From assembly GCA_037975125.1 (NCBI GenBank), contig CM075857.1:41532436-41596435 (forward strand): a stretch of 64,000 nucleotides of DNA, read 5' to 3'. Of the stretch, positions 38,093 to 47,227 are shown in pieces. The notes below the pieces were generated by a model that was not told the DNA's origin, made no database searches, and saw only the letters and a program-made list of their open reading frames with translations. Source of the stretch: Latrodectus hesperus (taxonomy: Eukaryota > Arthropoda > Arachnida > Araneae > Theridiidae). Position 1 is the first letter of the stretch. The number at the start of each line of letters is the position of its first letter. Both the position numbers and the translations under genes were made by a program.

Positions 38093-39364
38093 ATGACAGA
38101 CTTACAAGACGAAATACCATCTATTGAATGTGAATATCGCATACCAAAACATGTATCGAACTCTATATTAGACTATGATGATAATACACCTCTAGCTATA
38201 CAATTAGCTGCAGAAGCCGGAATTTCAAACTTCATAGTGTTTTTGTGTCCTACAGCAGGATATGCCTCAGTTCCTAAGAGGCCTTCACAGTTAAAATCCG
38301 AACTATTAAATGCTATTTCCAACAAAAATGGGATTGAAGAAGTGAGACATACCAGAAACGGAAAACTAATTATCGCTACAAATGATTATAAAACAGCAAC
38401 AGAAATTTGTAAAATCGAAACAGTATTAAATGTTCCTGTGACTCCCCAAATACAAATTGAACAATACACTACGAAATTTATTATCCCGTTCATATCAGTG
38501 GACGAAAGTCTAGAAAATCTAGCATTAGAAATTGAAAATAACGGCCTTATTGTATCTCAAATACGACGTTTCAATAAAAAGGGATCTTCAGAACCCTCAG
38601 AAACTATCTTGGTAAGAGTCTACGGACATAATATCCCGTCTCAAATTAAAGTATTTTTATCTATTGTAAACATAAAGATTTTTGTGGATAAAGTTCGTCA
38701 ATGTGGAATTTGTTTTAAATTTACACATGCAACAAAAACATGTAAATTACAAACAGCTTTATGCAGACTCTGTGGCTCACATCACAATAATGATCCTTGT
38801 TCAACTAAAATCCCTTATTGTGTAAACTGCAAAGGATCTCACGCGTCAGATGATCCTTCATGTTCAGCTCGTGAAGAAGAAACTCGGTTTTTAAAATTTA
38901 AGGCAATAAACCATTTATCTTTTATTGAAGCAAGAAGACAATTTAAAAGCTCTAAAACCAGTTTTGCTACTATTGTAAAGTCTAATCAACCATCAGAAAT
39001 TACTCATGCAAAAATAAATGATATTGTCACCTCAATACTTACAAAATTTGAAGAGTCAGTAGACAAAAAAATTTTAGCTATTCAAACCCAACAAGAAACA
39101 ATTCTTAATACTATTTTCCAAAAATTTGAAGAAACTGTAAGCAAAATATTTGAAACTAGAAGTCTCTCGTCATCCCCTGCTAGAAGGAAAACTCGGAAAA
39201 GTAGTCGAATCCAAAAGCAATCATCAAACCCTAGTAATAGTGACATTCAGTTCAATCCAATTTTACCTGTGAACAGTGTATTTAATTTTGGTAACTCTTC
39301 TGAAGAGCAGTCAGAAATAATTGAAAATGCAAAATTCAGAAAGGGAAGTAATAAAATTTCCTAA
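38093..39364 (+). CDS. LINE ORF1: gag-like zinc-knuckle protein
   Basis: A 423-residue open frame without breaks. Residues 204-256 hold three zinc knuckles: C-x2-C-x4-H-x4-C (CGICFKFTHATKTC), then C-x2-C-x3-H-x4-C (CRLCGSHHNNDPC), then C-x2-C-x3-H-x6-C (CVNCKGSHASDDPSC). The upstream part probably forms the RRM-like fold usual in these ORF1 proteins. The C-terminal third is Lys/Glu/Ser-rich, with a basic stretch near SPARRKTRKSSR. ORF1 proteins of this type coat the element's RNA and form the particle that returns to the nucleus. The start ATG at 38093 is the first in the frame after the 5' UTR. Confidence 0.92.
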   Translation: MTDLQDEIPSIECEYRIPKHVSNSILDYDDNTPLAIQLAAEAGISNFIVFLCPTAGYASVPKRPSQLKSELLNAISNKNGIEEVRHTRNGKLIIATNDYKTATEICKIETVLNVPVTPQIQIEQYTTKFIIPFISVDESLENLALEIENNGLIVSQIRRFNKKGSSEPSETILVRVYGHNIPSQIKVFLSIVNIKIFVDKVRQCGICFKFTHATKTCKLQTALCRLCGSHHNNDPCSTKIPYCVNCKGSHASDDPSCSAREEETRFLKFKAINHLSFIEARRQFKSSKTSFATIVKSNQPSEITHAKINDIVTSILTKFEESVDKKILAIQTQQETILNTIFQKFEETVSKIFETRSLSSSPARRKTRKSSRIQKQSSNPSNSDIQFNPILPVNSVFNFGNSSEEQSEIIENAKFRKGSNKIS

Positions 39365-39443
39365 CAAATGGAACTCAACTACTATCCTGGGTGCATCAGT
39401 CCGTAGTAGTCAAATAATAATCATAATAATTGTAACTTTTTTC

Positions 39444-42400
39444 ATGTTCTCATTAATTTCGTGGAATGCTCGTAGTGTTCTCAATAAGCGCCCATACATG
39501 AAACTTCATTATTTTAACTCTGCAGACATTATTGCAATACAAGAAACGTGGTTAAAAAAGTTGACAAGATATCTTTATTTAACAAAATAATCTTTCGTCA
39601 AGATAAAGAAGATAGCCGAGGTGGCGGCCTTCTCCTAGCAGTAAATAAGAACATTCCAACAAGGCAATTTTCTCCTATCCGTCCCTCAGATGATGGCAGA
39701 GAACTCTTAGCAGTCAAGATCACAGTGGCAACAACTACAATAACTATTATTAATGTTTACATTCCTCCAGGCAAATTTTCTTCAGAGTGGCTTCATAGCA
39801 TAATTCAAGGAATTCAGCCTCCTTACATCATCATAGGAGATTTCAATATCAGACATACATCATTAGGAAGCTGTTCTACTTCATCAAGGGCAAATGACCT
39901 TCTTGAATGGATTCAGGAAGAGAATTGCTGCCTCCTGAACTCTGAAATTCCAACACATTACGGCCCACATCATAAACCTTCACTCATCGATTTCACCTTT
40001 GTATCACCAGACATTTATCACCTAAGTCAAATAGAAGTTCACCCAGATTGTTTTGGAAGTGATCATTTATCATCTAAAACTAGCATAGCTATAGGAGATA
40101 TTGATCACCATATACCAAACAGATCACGTATCCTGTGGTCAGAATTCTTTGCTTCCATCAATACTGATCATGAAATTTCTAATCTTCATTCTATTGAACA
40201 ATTCAATCATCTCTGCATAAATAAACTTCACAAGTTTCGAAGATGGCAGAAAATGCCAAGTAAACCTTATCCTCCATGGTGGTCTTCTAGATGTAGTTAT
40301 CTCCTGGGCCAAAAAAGACGTCTTTGGCGTAAAGCCAAAAACACATGTGATAAGTACGTTTGGATGGCATATAAAAGAACTGCAGCAGAACTACATCGAC
40401 TACTCATATATCTCTCTCGAAAATATTGGGACGAAATAATAATTTCAGCTGGAACATCAAAAAATATTTTCAACTTATTAAAAAATCTCCAAAATAGAGT
40501 TACAGTATCTCCAACTTCACATATGATCCTATTACATAATAATTCTCCAGTGACAGATCCTACCCATCAAGCTAACATGTTTACAGACTTCTACACTCGT
40601 TCACCAATTTTAGAGGTTATTCCACTGGATTTAAGTACAAGTGAGGATTTCTCTTACAATAAACCCTTTAATGCATCTGAACTACAAGAAGCTTTGGCCA
40701 GATGCAAAAATTCGTCTGTAGGTCCTGATAAGATATCTGCAAAAATACTAAAAGGAATCACTACTACCAACCTAGACTACCTCCTCTCCCTGATAAATAA
40801 ATCGTGGCTTACAGGTATTGTACCAGAAATATGGAAATCCTCTATTGTCATTCCAATTTTAAAACCGGGAAAGATGGCCAATCTTGTGGCATCGTACCGT
40901 CCTATATCTCTGACTAGTGTCATGAGTAAATTAATGGAAAGAATGATTTTGAAGAGATTTATTGACCATATATCAACCAAATCTTTCTTTCATCCCAATC
41001 ACCACGGATTTCTGCCACATCGAGGTTGTGACAGTATTTTATCCATCATTCATCATCACATAATTTCTGCCAGATCCTCTAGAAAATTTGTTGTTTTGGT
41101 TGCAGTGGATATTTCCCAGGCCTATGATTCAGTTTGGCCAGATGGCCTAGTTTATAAATTACTTCAAGCAAACATCAAAGGAAATGCTGCTTTGTGGATT
41201 CAACAGTTCATTACAACTCGCTATTTTCAAGTAAAGTGGAGAAATAAGCTATCTTCACCAGCCACATCATATAGGGGAGTTCCACAAGGGAGCGTGTTAT
41301 CACCTTTCCTGTTCTCAGTGTTTATGGCAGACCTCTACGATATCCTTCCCTCTGAAATCAAATGCTTCATGTACGCTGATGATATATTTCTACTATATGA
41401 ATCTGTTAATTTGGGAAAACTTCAGCAGAAACTAACATCTGCACTTGGAATATTACAAAATTGGTGTCAGGAATGGAATTTATCGATAGACCCACAAAAA
41501 TGTTCTATGATTAACTTTTCTTCAAAACGACAACAACCTAATTTCAACTTGTTCATCAACAATCATCCTATTTCCTGGAGTAAAAATGTTCGAATTTTGG
41601 GATTACATTTTTCACACAATTTATCTTTCCGTCATCATTTTCAGGAAAAGAGAAAAGCTATATCAAAAAAGTTGAATGCTTTAAAAGGTATCGCAGGCAA
41701 TAGATGGGGTGCTCGTACTGCTCATCTTCTACAAATCGTAAAATCATTTATTGTCTCCAGTCTGGATTATGGCTGTCATATATTTAGTTCAGCATGCACA
41801 ACAGATCGCAAAATCCTTGAAACTATATATCACACTGCCCTAAGAATTGCCACAGGTCTTCCTAAGTGGACCCCCATACCTATAGTTCTACAAGAAGCAG
41901 GAGAAACTTCTCTTCACTCTAGACATGAAATGCTCTCCTTAAACTTTTACATTCGAAATTTAAGCAAGTCATCATTATCCCCCTGTGCCTTAGCTTGGGA
42001 AAAGCTAACTTATAATCGAGTTAATCGTAATCATCCTCTAGCCATTAAAGCCAAATTGTGGCTCGAGCAACAAGGAATAAATACCTCGTGCATATTAAAA
42101 GTCCCAATAGACTGGCCAGAAATGTCAAAAAAATCTCAATTTATTCCTCGAGTCTCCCTTTTCAGACTAAATCATTGCCAAAAGATATAATTAGTAAGCT
42201 ATTTCACCAAGTTTGTGAGTCATCATGGCAGACAAATACGTTGATATTTACAGATGCTTCCAAGCAGGGATCAAATGTGGGTATTGCAATAGTCAATTTT
42301 ACAACTAGTCTATCAATAACAGGGAAAATTAATTCCATAAACTCCATCTTCTCGGCAGAGGCTATGGCACTACTTATTGCAGTCTCTAAAATTTGCACTG

Positions 42401-43065
42401 AACCCAAAAAATATGTCATTTTCACAGATTCACTTTCTTGCATCTCTGCTCTTTCAGATTGTTCCAGGACATCACCAACTATCATTCAACTTCTTCGATC
42501 CCAAATGATTCAATCTACTCAAAAGTGCTTGTCAATACAGTTAGTTTGGGTTCCAGGACATTCAGGGATTGCAGGTAATGAAATTGCCGACTCATTGGCG
42601 AAAGCAGCAACAGGGAGTCAATATGCTATTCGATCTATTTCTCCTGAAGATCTGAAACAACACATCAAGAAATTTTACTTTAATGAAAGTTACAATCAAT
42701 GGAAAAATAGCAAATATGCTGAAGCATTCACTCATCTCACATCTATTCGCAAAAAACATAGACTGTTAACGAAATCGCGACTAGAAGACGTATGGCTGAC
42801 CAGAATAAGAACAAGATCCTTTCCTACCAATTCTATTCTATTTAGGTTTAATCTCTGGCATACAGACCGCTGTCAGTGCGGTGAACCTGAAACTATAGAT
42901 CATATTCTACTAGATTGTCCTTTGTACGAACAACAGAGGAATCAACTACGGGAAAAATTAGGAATAGGAGCGTTATCATTCTCTTGGATATTTGAACTAT
43001 CTACAAATCCGGAAATTAAAATTCTTGCATGCTGTGAATTTTTACGCCAGTCTAACAGATTCTAA
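39444..43065 (+). pseudogene. LINE ORF2: endonuclease, RT and RNase H, two frameshifts
   Basis: ORF2 spans about 1207 codons in three frame segments: 39444 to about 39559, on to about 42133, and on to 43065. An N-terminal APE-type endonuclease shows SWNARS, QETW, GDFN, LIDFTFVS and SDHL. The reverse transcriptase shows YRPISLTS, HHGFLPHRGC, DISQAYDS, GVPQGSVLSPFLFS and the catalytic YADD (41372-41383). The RNase H shows FTDAS, a Glu in SAEAMALL, TDSLSC and PGHSGIAGNEIADSLAKA, then a CQC...H...C zinc-binding-like tail. Both shifts equal loss of one base, and the simplest sites are an A6 run (39554-39559) and an A7 run (42127-42133). There are no other breaks, so the copy is nearly intact or the shifts are sequencing errors. 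Confidence 0.93.
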
Positions 43066-43317
43066 TTTTAACGAAAAAAGAAAGTTACAACTCAAAATCC
43101 TTGAACTATTTTCTAATATGAATTTACAAATCCGAATTTTTCTTCTCATATCAAGACTTTTTCTGTTAGTGATCACCGACTTCAATTACTTTACTTAAAT
43201 AAGGTTAGTCGATTGACTACGTAAATCCTCTCCAAATACCTTCTTCAATGAGAGCTACAAGCATCCTAGCATAAAGCTCCAAAAGTGTCCGCCATAACCT
43301 ACCTACCTCCTATGAAA

Positions 43318-43600
43318 CGTTGGCATTTTATAGAATCAAAACTCTCCTGTTGCCAATCAGAAAAGTAGAATTTTGTGAGTTTGAGAGCTTAGTGTTCATG
43401 AAATGGCAACATTTTAATTTGCGTTTTAAGTCAACACGTGGTACTTTTATAAGAGTAATACATGTATATGTGTGGCGGTGTTGAGTTGTTAAAAGGAAAA
43501 AAAATAGCCTGATTATTTTAAAATTTAGTTTCAAAGCCATGGCAACACAATTTTAATTATTGTGGAATGGCAACCGTAAATGTTGAATATTTGCTAACCT
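43318..43600 (+). repeat. imperfect tandem repeat, right part
   Basis: A GTGGCGGTGTTGAGTTGTT motif at about 43473 and AATGGCAAC motifs at about 43402 and 43567 (with CATGGCAAC near 43540) match the units left of the LINE. Left and right parts formed one array before the LINE inserted. Confidence 0.65.
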
Positions 43601-43721
43601 TAGCACGTGTATGTAAAATTATTAGAATAGTGGCGCCATCTATCTGTTCATTTATAAATAAAAACTTTTTTTTTAAATTCTAAGATTTTGTAAAAAGAAA
43701 TAACAAATTGTAATGTGTTCT

Positions 43722-43805
43722 GGGATCGAACCCCCAATAGTAAAAAGTACTCGTGGTTCATCGATTTTCGTGCCTTAACCAGATGAGCCACGAGTACTTG
43801 TTCGT
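43722..43805 (-). repeat. tRNA-like SINE fragment with inverted arms
   Basis: The minus strand shows an A-box-like GGCTCATCTGGTTAAGGCA and a B box GGGTTCGATCCC. AAGTACTCGTGG and its complement CCACGAGTACTT, 12 bp each, lie about 30 nt apart and can fold. No acceptor stem pairs, so it is not a tRNA gene. Confidence 0.55.
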
Positions 43806-43879
43806 TAAAAGCTTTAATAACTTGAATTTATTACCATTTCGATTAAATTTTAGCTAATATTGTATAAAAATAACTTTCC

Positions 43880-43890
43880 TGTGTATAAAT
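43880..43890 (+). promoter_or_regulatory. candidate TATA box for the ATPase gene
   Basis: GTGTATAAATTG lies about 35-40 bp upstream of the ATG at 43923. The spacing allows a very short leader. In such AT-rich DNA this is weak evidence. Confidence 0.35.
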
Positions 43891-43922
43891 TGTAGAAGGT
43901 AATTCCTTTCCAGCCATTTGCG

Positions 43923-44222
43923 ATGGAGACGTTGAAGTTGAAACACCCTTTTACTATGTTAGCAGCGGGGCCGACTGGGAGTGGGAAAACCCATTTTGTC
44001 AAAAAGCTATTACATTACCGGATGATTCATCCTTATCCAAAAACTGTTCTATGGTGTTACGGAGCGTATCAGACTCTCTATGAAGAAATGCGGGATATTC
44101 AATTTCATGAAGGAATACCCCCCAATATAAATCTATATTCAGATTCTTTAATTATCCTTGATGATCTTATGAGTGAATTAGGAAGCGATTCTAAATTAAC
44201 TAAGTTATTCACAAAAGGTTCT
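43923..44222 (+). pseudogene. Polinton packaging ATPase, N-terminal piece
   Basis: Viral-type A32/FtsK-HerA packaging ATPases pump the genome into the capsid. The frame from the ATG at 43923 has a Walker A motif GPTGSGKT (residues about 17-24) and a Walker B motif LIILDD (about 77-82), and then breaks off after TKGS at 44222, where capsid-protein sequence begins. The C-terminal half is missing here but a minus-strand piece at 47228-47719 carries it. The two pieces share 180 bp (44043-44222 and 47540-47719) almost identically, in opposite orientation. This is a rearranged remnant; the frame runs on through unrelated sequence to a stop at 44270. Confidence 0.85.
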
Positions 44223-45049
44223 CTGGATTTAAGAAACGATCTGCTTTTTTCAAAGAAAGTGCCACTGTAGATATGATTGGTTGCATTCACAGTGATTTAT
44301 TCCATCAAGAAAGGCTTTTATTAAACCTTGTAGATTTGAAAATTAAACTGATTCGAAGCAGTCCAGAATTTTGTCTGTTGGGTAAAGAAGGATATAAAGT
44401 AGTATTAACTCACGTATCTCTACTGGTGCGAAAAGTCCGTGTAAGTCCTGGAGTAATATTAGGACACGGAGCAGCATTAGAGAAAGGAGGAACAGCTAAA
44501 TATCCAATCAACCGTGTTTTGTGCAAAGTTTATTCTATTCCGAAAGGAAACATGTCATTCGTTCAAGATAGCATATTTGTAGGTCAAATGCCTAAGCGAA
44601 TTATCATAGGTTGTGTTGATAATGAAGCATTTCACGGAACTCTAAAAAAGTCTCCTTTTTATTTTCATTATTTCAATTTAAATTTCATCGGAATCTACGT
44701 GGATGGTCAACCAATTCCACATAATCCATTAGAAATTAATTTTGAAGAGAATAATTTTATTCGCGCCTACCAAAGTCTCTTCTTAGGTACAGAAAAGATG
44801 GGGCAAGATCGTGGCATATTTATATCAAGAGAAGAGTATCCTAAAGGTTACACGTTATACGCATTTGATTTATCTCCCGATTTATGTGACGGAGAACATT
44901 TAAATCTCATCAAACACAGTAATTTACGATTGGAAATGAAATTTAGCAAAGCTCTGGACCATACTGTATCTGTTATTGTTTTTGCCGAATTTGAGAGTCT
45001 TATCGAAATAAACAAGACAAGAAATATTTTGTACGATTTCGGGAATTAA
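44223..45049 (+). pseudogene. Polinton major capsid protein, N-terminally truncated
   Basis: This is the double-jelly-roll major capsid protein of Polinton/Maverick (adintovirus-like) elements, the family often labelled 'F54H12.2-like' in invertebrate annotations; I recognised it by overall similarity. The readable frame starts at the junction (first in-frame codon 44225), passes an internal ATG at 44273 and runs to a TAA at 45049, about 275 residues without a break. Motifs seen include GTAKYPINRV, MPKRIIIGCVDN, NLNFIGIYVDG, SREEYPKGYTLYAFDL and the C-terminal NLRLEMKF. Family members are longer at the N-terminus, so the front of the protein is lost at the junction with the ATPase fragment. 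No working capsid protein is expected from it. Confidence 0.85.
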
Positions 45050-45051
45050 TC

Positions 45052-45469
45052 ATGAACGGGTATCAAATAAATAAAATCTTACTGCACCAATATATCAGGG
45101 TGATGCGATTCCTGTCCTAATTCAGCTGCAGTTGTGAATCGAGATGACTCAACTCAGCCTGGTTCTCATTGGATGGCAATATATGTAGACGAAAATGGAA
45201 ATTTGGAATTCTTTGATTCCTATGGACAATCACCCTTCTTCTATGGAAAGTTTCTTCAAGTATCCAAGTATTCAAATGTATTGTGGAATTCTGTTACTTT
45301 TCAAAGTATAACATCTAATGTATGTGGACATTATTGCATTTACTTTATACTAAAGCGCTGTCAAGGATATTCTATGTATTATATTATTCAAAATTTGTAT
45401 GAAAACAAAAGAAATGATTTTCAATTTGTCAAAAAGAAATATGGCATGAGAATGAGTTTTAAAAAATAA
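45052..45469 (+). pseudogene. Polinton adenain-type cysteine protease
   Basis: A maturation protease of the adenain/Ulp1 fold that would cleave virion precursors. The long open part begins about 45104 and ends at a TAA at 45469. It carries the His of GSHWMAIY (His codon at 45167), the Asp of FFDSYG (codon at 45215) and the Cys of NVCGHYC (codon at 45323) in the family's order and spacing. The natural start is probably the ATG at 45052, two bases after the capsid stop. That frame differs from the main one, and a TGA lies at 45101, so the N-terminus is broken by a frameshift near 45095-45103. The catalytic core itself is open. It follows the capsid gene on the same strand. Confidence 0.82.
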
Positions 45470-45787
45470 AAAATTTAAAACAAGAAAAAAATATGCGTTA
45501 TTTATTTCGTATTCTTTTGATAGAAAATTGTGATTGATTTTTTTATTCTTTTATTCCAATTTATTTTTGTGATGTTGTATTAATTCATCAATTATTTTCC
45601 AAAGAAATATGTAACTTATTCAATAATTTTGAATATAATCAATCGATCCTTTAATAAATTCTAAAACTAAGAATTTTTATGAAAAAAAATTTATTACTTT
45701 CTTCTTTTTATTTATTTCTCTATAATTTAAAAAAATTAATTAAAAAAAGAATTCATAACATAAGACATTTTACAATCAAATACTTTA
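45466..45787. terminator. convergent 3' ends with AATAAA signals
   Basis: The plus-strand protease stop overlaps an AATAAA at 45466-45471. On the minus strand an AATAAA (plus-strand TTTATT at 45782-45787) lies just after the stop of the 193-residue gene at 45792. The roughly 320 bp between are AT-rich with no gene. Two gene sets therefore end tail to tail here. Confidence 0.5.
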
Positions 45788-45791
45788 TTAA

Positions 45792-46373
45792 TCAAAATTT
45801 AATCCATTGATTTCTACGTGCATACATTACAGGTTTTATAATTTTTCTGTACACTTTTTTGTTCACATCAAGATTTTCTGGGAATTTAATATCAAATAAA
45901 GCTTTTAAAAATTCATTTTTTCCTTTTGGGGCTTTTTTCTTTTTTCTTAATAAGTCATCGATCAGTAATGCTATGTTGGTATCTGGAAATATTTCACCTT
46001 TGTAAATAAGCTCTCCTTTTGAGGACCATCGTAACGAATCTTGATGTTTCAGAAACTCAAAAATATTTCTAACGGTATCTTTGTATCGATTTGGTGCTGC
46101 ATTCACTGTTTTTTCGAGTAAATCTTCATCTTTTTCTTCGGACTTGATTGTTGGTTGAATAGGAATCTCTTTTTCTTCAATTTCAGGTTTTTTCATTTCT
46201 GTTTTTGGTAATTCTTTTTCAACAGATAAGTTTGTATATTTTTGTAATATTTGTAAATACAAAGTTGCCTTTTCATCATTTGTTAAATTCTTATTTTGGA
46301 GAACATTTCTCATTCTTTGATCAAGTTCAGATAAATGCTCTACCGTTTGTAGCCGATCTTCTGGTATCAGCAT
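45792..46373 (-). CDS. Polinton-associated protein of unknown function, 193 aa
   Basis: The frame is intact. The N-terminal 60 residues are predicted helical (LSELDQRMRNVLQNKNL). A Glu/Lys/Pro-rich linker spans about residues 60-85, and a C-terminal domain of about 100 residues contains LRWSSKGELIYKG and PDTNIALLIDDLLRKKKKAP. The C-terminal domain resembles an unnamed protein family found repeatedly next to Polinton capsid and protease genes in invertebrates; no function is established that I know of. Its ATG overlaps the end of the 108-residue gene by 7 bp, a compact arrangement typical of viruses. It may be a virion component, by position only. Confidence 0.65.
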   Translation of the reverse strand: MLIPEDRLQTVEHLSELDQRMRNVLQNKNLTNDEKATLYLQILQKYTNLSVEKELPKTEMKKPEIEEKEIPIQPTIKSEEKDEDLLEKTVNAAPNRYKDTVRNIFEFLKHQDSLRWSSKGELIYKGEIFPDTNIALLIDDLLRKKKKAPKGKNEFLKALFDIKFPENLDVNKKVYRKIIKPVMYARRNQWIKF

Positions 46374-46693
46374 AAATTTCTTACTGTGCTTATGACAGAA
46401 ATGGCTGCTGGTAATAATATGGAGAGAAATCCCTCGCCTCTTTGTACTAGTAATTTTCTTTTTTTGTAGAGTGGAATTTTTTTATTGGAAAGTTTTCGTA
46501 AACTTTGTTTGTAAGAAGACAAATGACTCTTTTGTTTTTTCGTCAAAGGTATATTTCCTTGTAACGTATTGATTATGCACTCACACAATGTTTTAATGAC
46601 GATAGTAGGACACTTCCGGAGAATAACTTTTGGATTTTTACTTTTACTAATCAATTTTAAGAGAGTCAATGTTTGATCAGTGCAGACTGACAT
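46367..46693 (-). CDS. Polinton small basic protein with hydrophobic tail, 108 aa
   Basis: An intact short frame. Residues 50-85 are very basic (KKQKSHLSSYKQSLRKLSNKK and KKRKLL stretches) and the last 20 are hydrophobic (GFLSILLPAAISVISTV) after a Gly-Glu-Gly. Small basic proteins of this build recur in Polintons and have been compared with adenovirus core peptide X or membrane-active minor proteins. I infer a DNA-condensing or membrane-active virion role and cannot prove it. A TATAAAAAG about 45 bp upstream of the ATG could be its promoter. Confidence 0.6.
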   Translation of the reverse strand: MSVCTDQTLTLLKLISKSKNPKVILRKCPTIVIKTLCECIINTLQGNIPLTKKQKSHLSSYKQSLRKLSNKKIPLYKKRKLLVQRGEGFLSILLPAAISVISTVRNLC

Positions 46694-46729
46694 CTTAAGT
46701 GAAAATGAAAGTTAATGAAAGAAGTACTT

Positions 46730-46741
46730 GCTTTTTATAAG
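46730..46741 (-). promoter_or_regulatory. TATA-like box ahead of the 108-aa gene
   Basis: The minus strand reads CTTATAAAAAGC, about 40-48 bp upstream of the ATG at 46693 and overlapping the 3' end of the exonuclease-like gene. The spacing fits a core promoter with a short leader. Confidence 0.45.
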
Positions 46742-47196
46742 CTTTTAAGATATTTAGCAAATGCAGTAGCTTTGACTAAAGCACAGTGTGGAAAATCTAT
46801 TCCATGAGTGTGACAATGACAGTTAAGCGGGATAAAATTTTCAATTTTCGGGCAACCTAAAACTGTCAAGTTATAACATTCTCGTCCAGATAAAAATTCT
46901 AAAAATTTTTTCTTTTCATAACCTTTTACATAAATATTTGGAAACAAATCAAACAAAGAATTTAAAATAATCCTCAATTTGCAATAGGGTAATTCACCTT
47001 CATTCCAGTGTATCTGATGAAGATTCCTAGTCACCCACGAATATTGTATTTTTTCTCGGTTAATGAGATGAGAATGAGGATATGGCGGCTGGAAAGTCCA
47101 TACGCCGATACTATTGGCAGCTACATAGGCCAACTCTTTCACGATGAAGTGTCCAGAATCAAGTTGGAATCCTTCAAAATCAATAACGATAGACAT
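46735..47196 (-). CDS. Polinton-associated DEDD exonuclease-like protein, 153 aa
   Basis: An intact frame that starts MSIVIDFEGFQ, where D6 and E8 fit the DxE motif I of DnaQ-type 3'-5' exonucleases, and continues VKELAYVA. A later IYVKGYEKKKFLEFL segment and a C-terminal Cys/His-rich stretch (CHCHTHGIDFPHCALVKA) match an arthropod protein family that often lies inside or near Polintons. The assignment to the DEDD fold comes from motif I and the family pattern; motifs II and III are not convincing by eye. It sits between the ATPase piece and the basic-protein gene, on the same strand. Confidence 0.55.
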   Translation of the reverse strand: MSIVIDFEGFQLDSGHFIVKELAYVAANSIGVWTFQPPYPHSHLINREKIQYSWVTRNLHQIHWNEGELPYCKLRIILNSLFDLFPNIYVKGYEKKKFLEFLSGRECYNLTVLGCPKIENFIPLNCHCHTHGIDFPHCALVKATAFAKYLKSL

Positions 47197-47227
47197 GTTT
47201 TACCCTTGATGTCAAAGCTGTGAATGT

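Larger units (their letters stand above)
37812..43317 (+). mobile_element. full-length I/jockey-like LINE with target duplication
   Basis: The direct repeat TCCTATGAAA at 37812-37821 and 43308-43317 brackets a 5486-bp element (37822-43307). The layout is a 5' UTR of about 271 bp, ORF1 (zinc-knuckle nucleic-acid-binding protein), a 79-bp gap, ORF2 (endonuclease, reverse transcriptase, RNase H), and a 3' UTR of about 240 bp ending GCCATAACCTACCTACC. There is no poly(A); the tail is a short ACCT repeat. An RNase H domain after the RT and a gag-like ORF1 with three zinc knuckles point to the I/jockey group; the exact clade needs a tree. Completeness and an exact duplication argue for recent insertion. 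Confidence 0.9.

Noticed and set aside
42204..42485. Minus-strand open frame inside the full-length LINE
   Set aside because: It is the shadow of the RNase H coding strand. The same holds for 40777-40980, 44105-44290, 47839-48021, 48150-48377 and 50998-51336.
43722..43805. tRNA gene on the minus strand
   Set aside because: A and B boxes are present, but the sequence outside them does not pair as an acceptor stem and the spacing is off. It fits a SINE head better. The same reasoning removes tRNA calls at 6.5, 25.65, 31.92, 33.05 and 35.3 kb.
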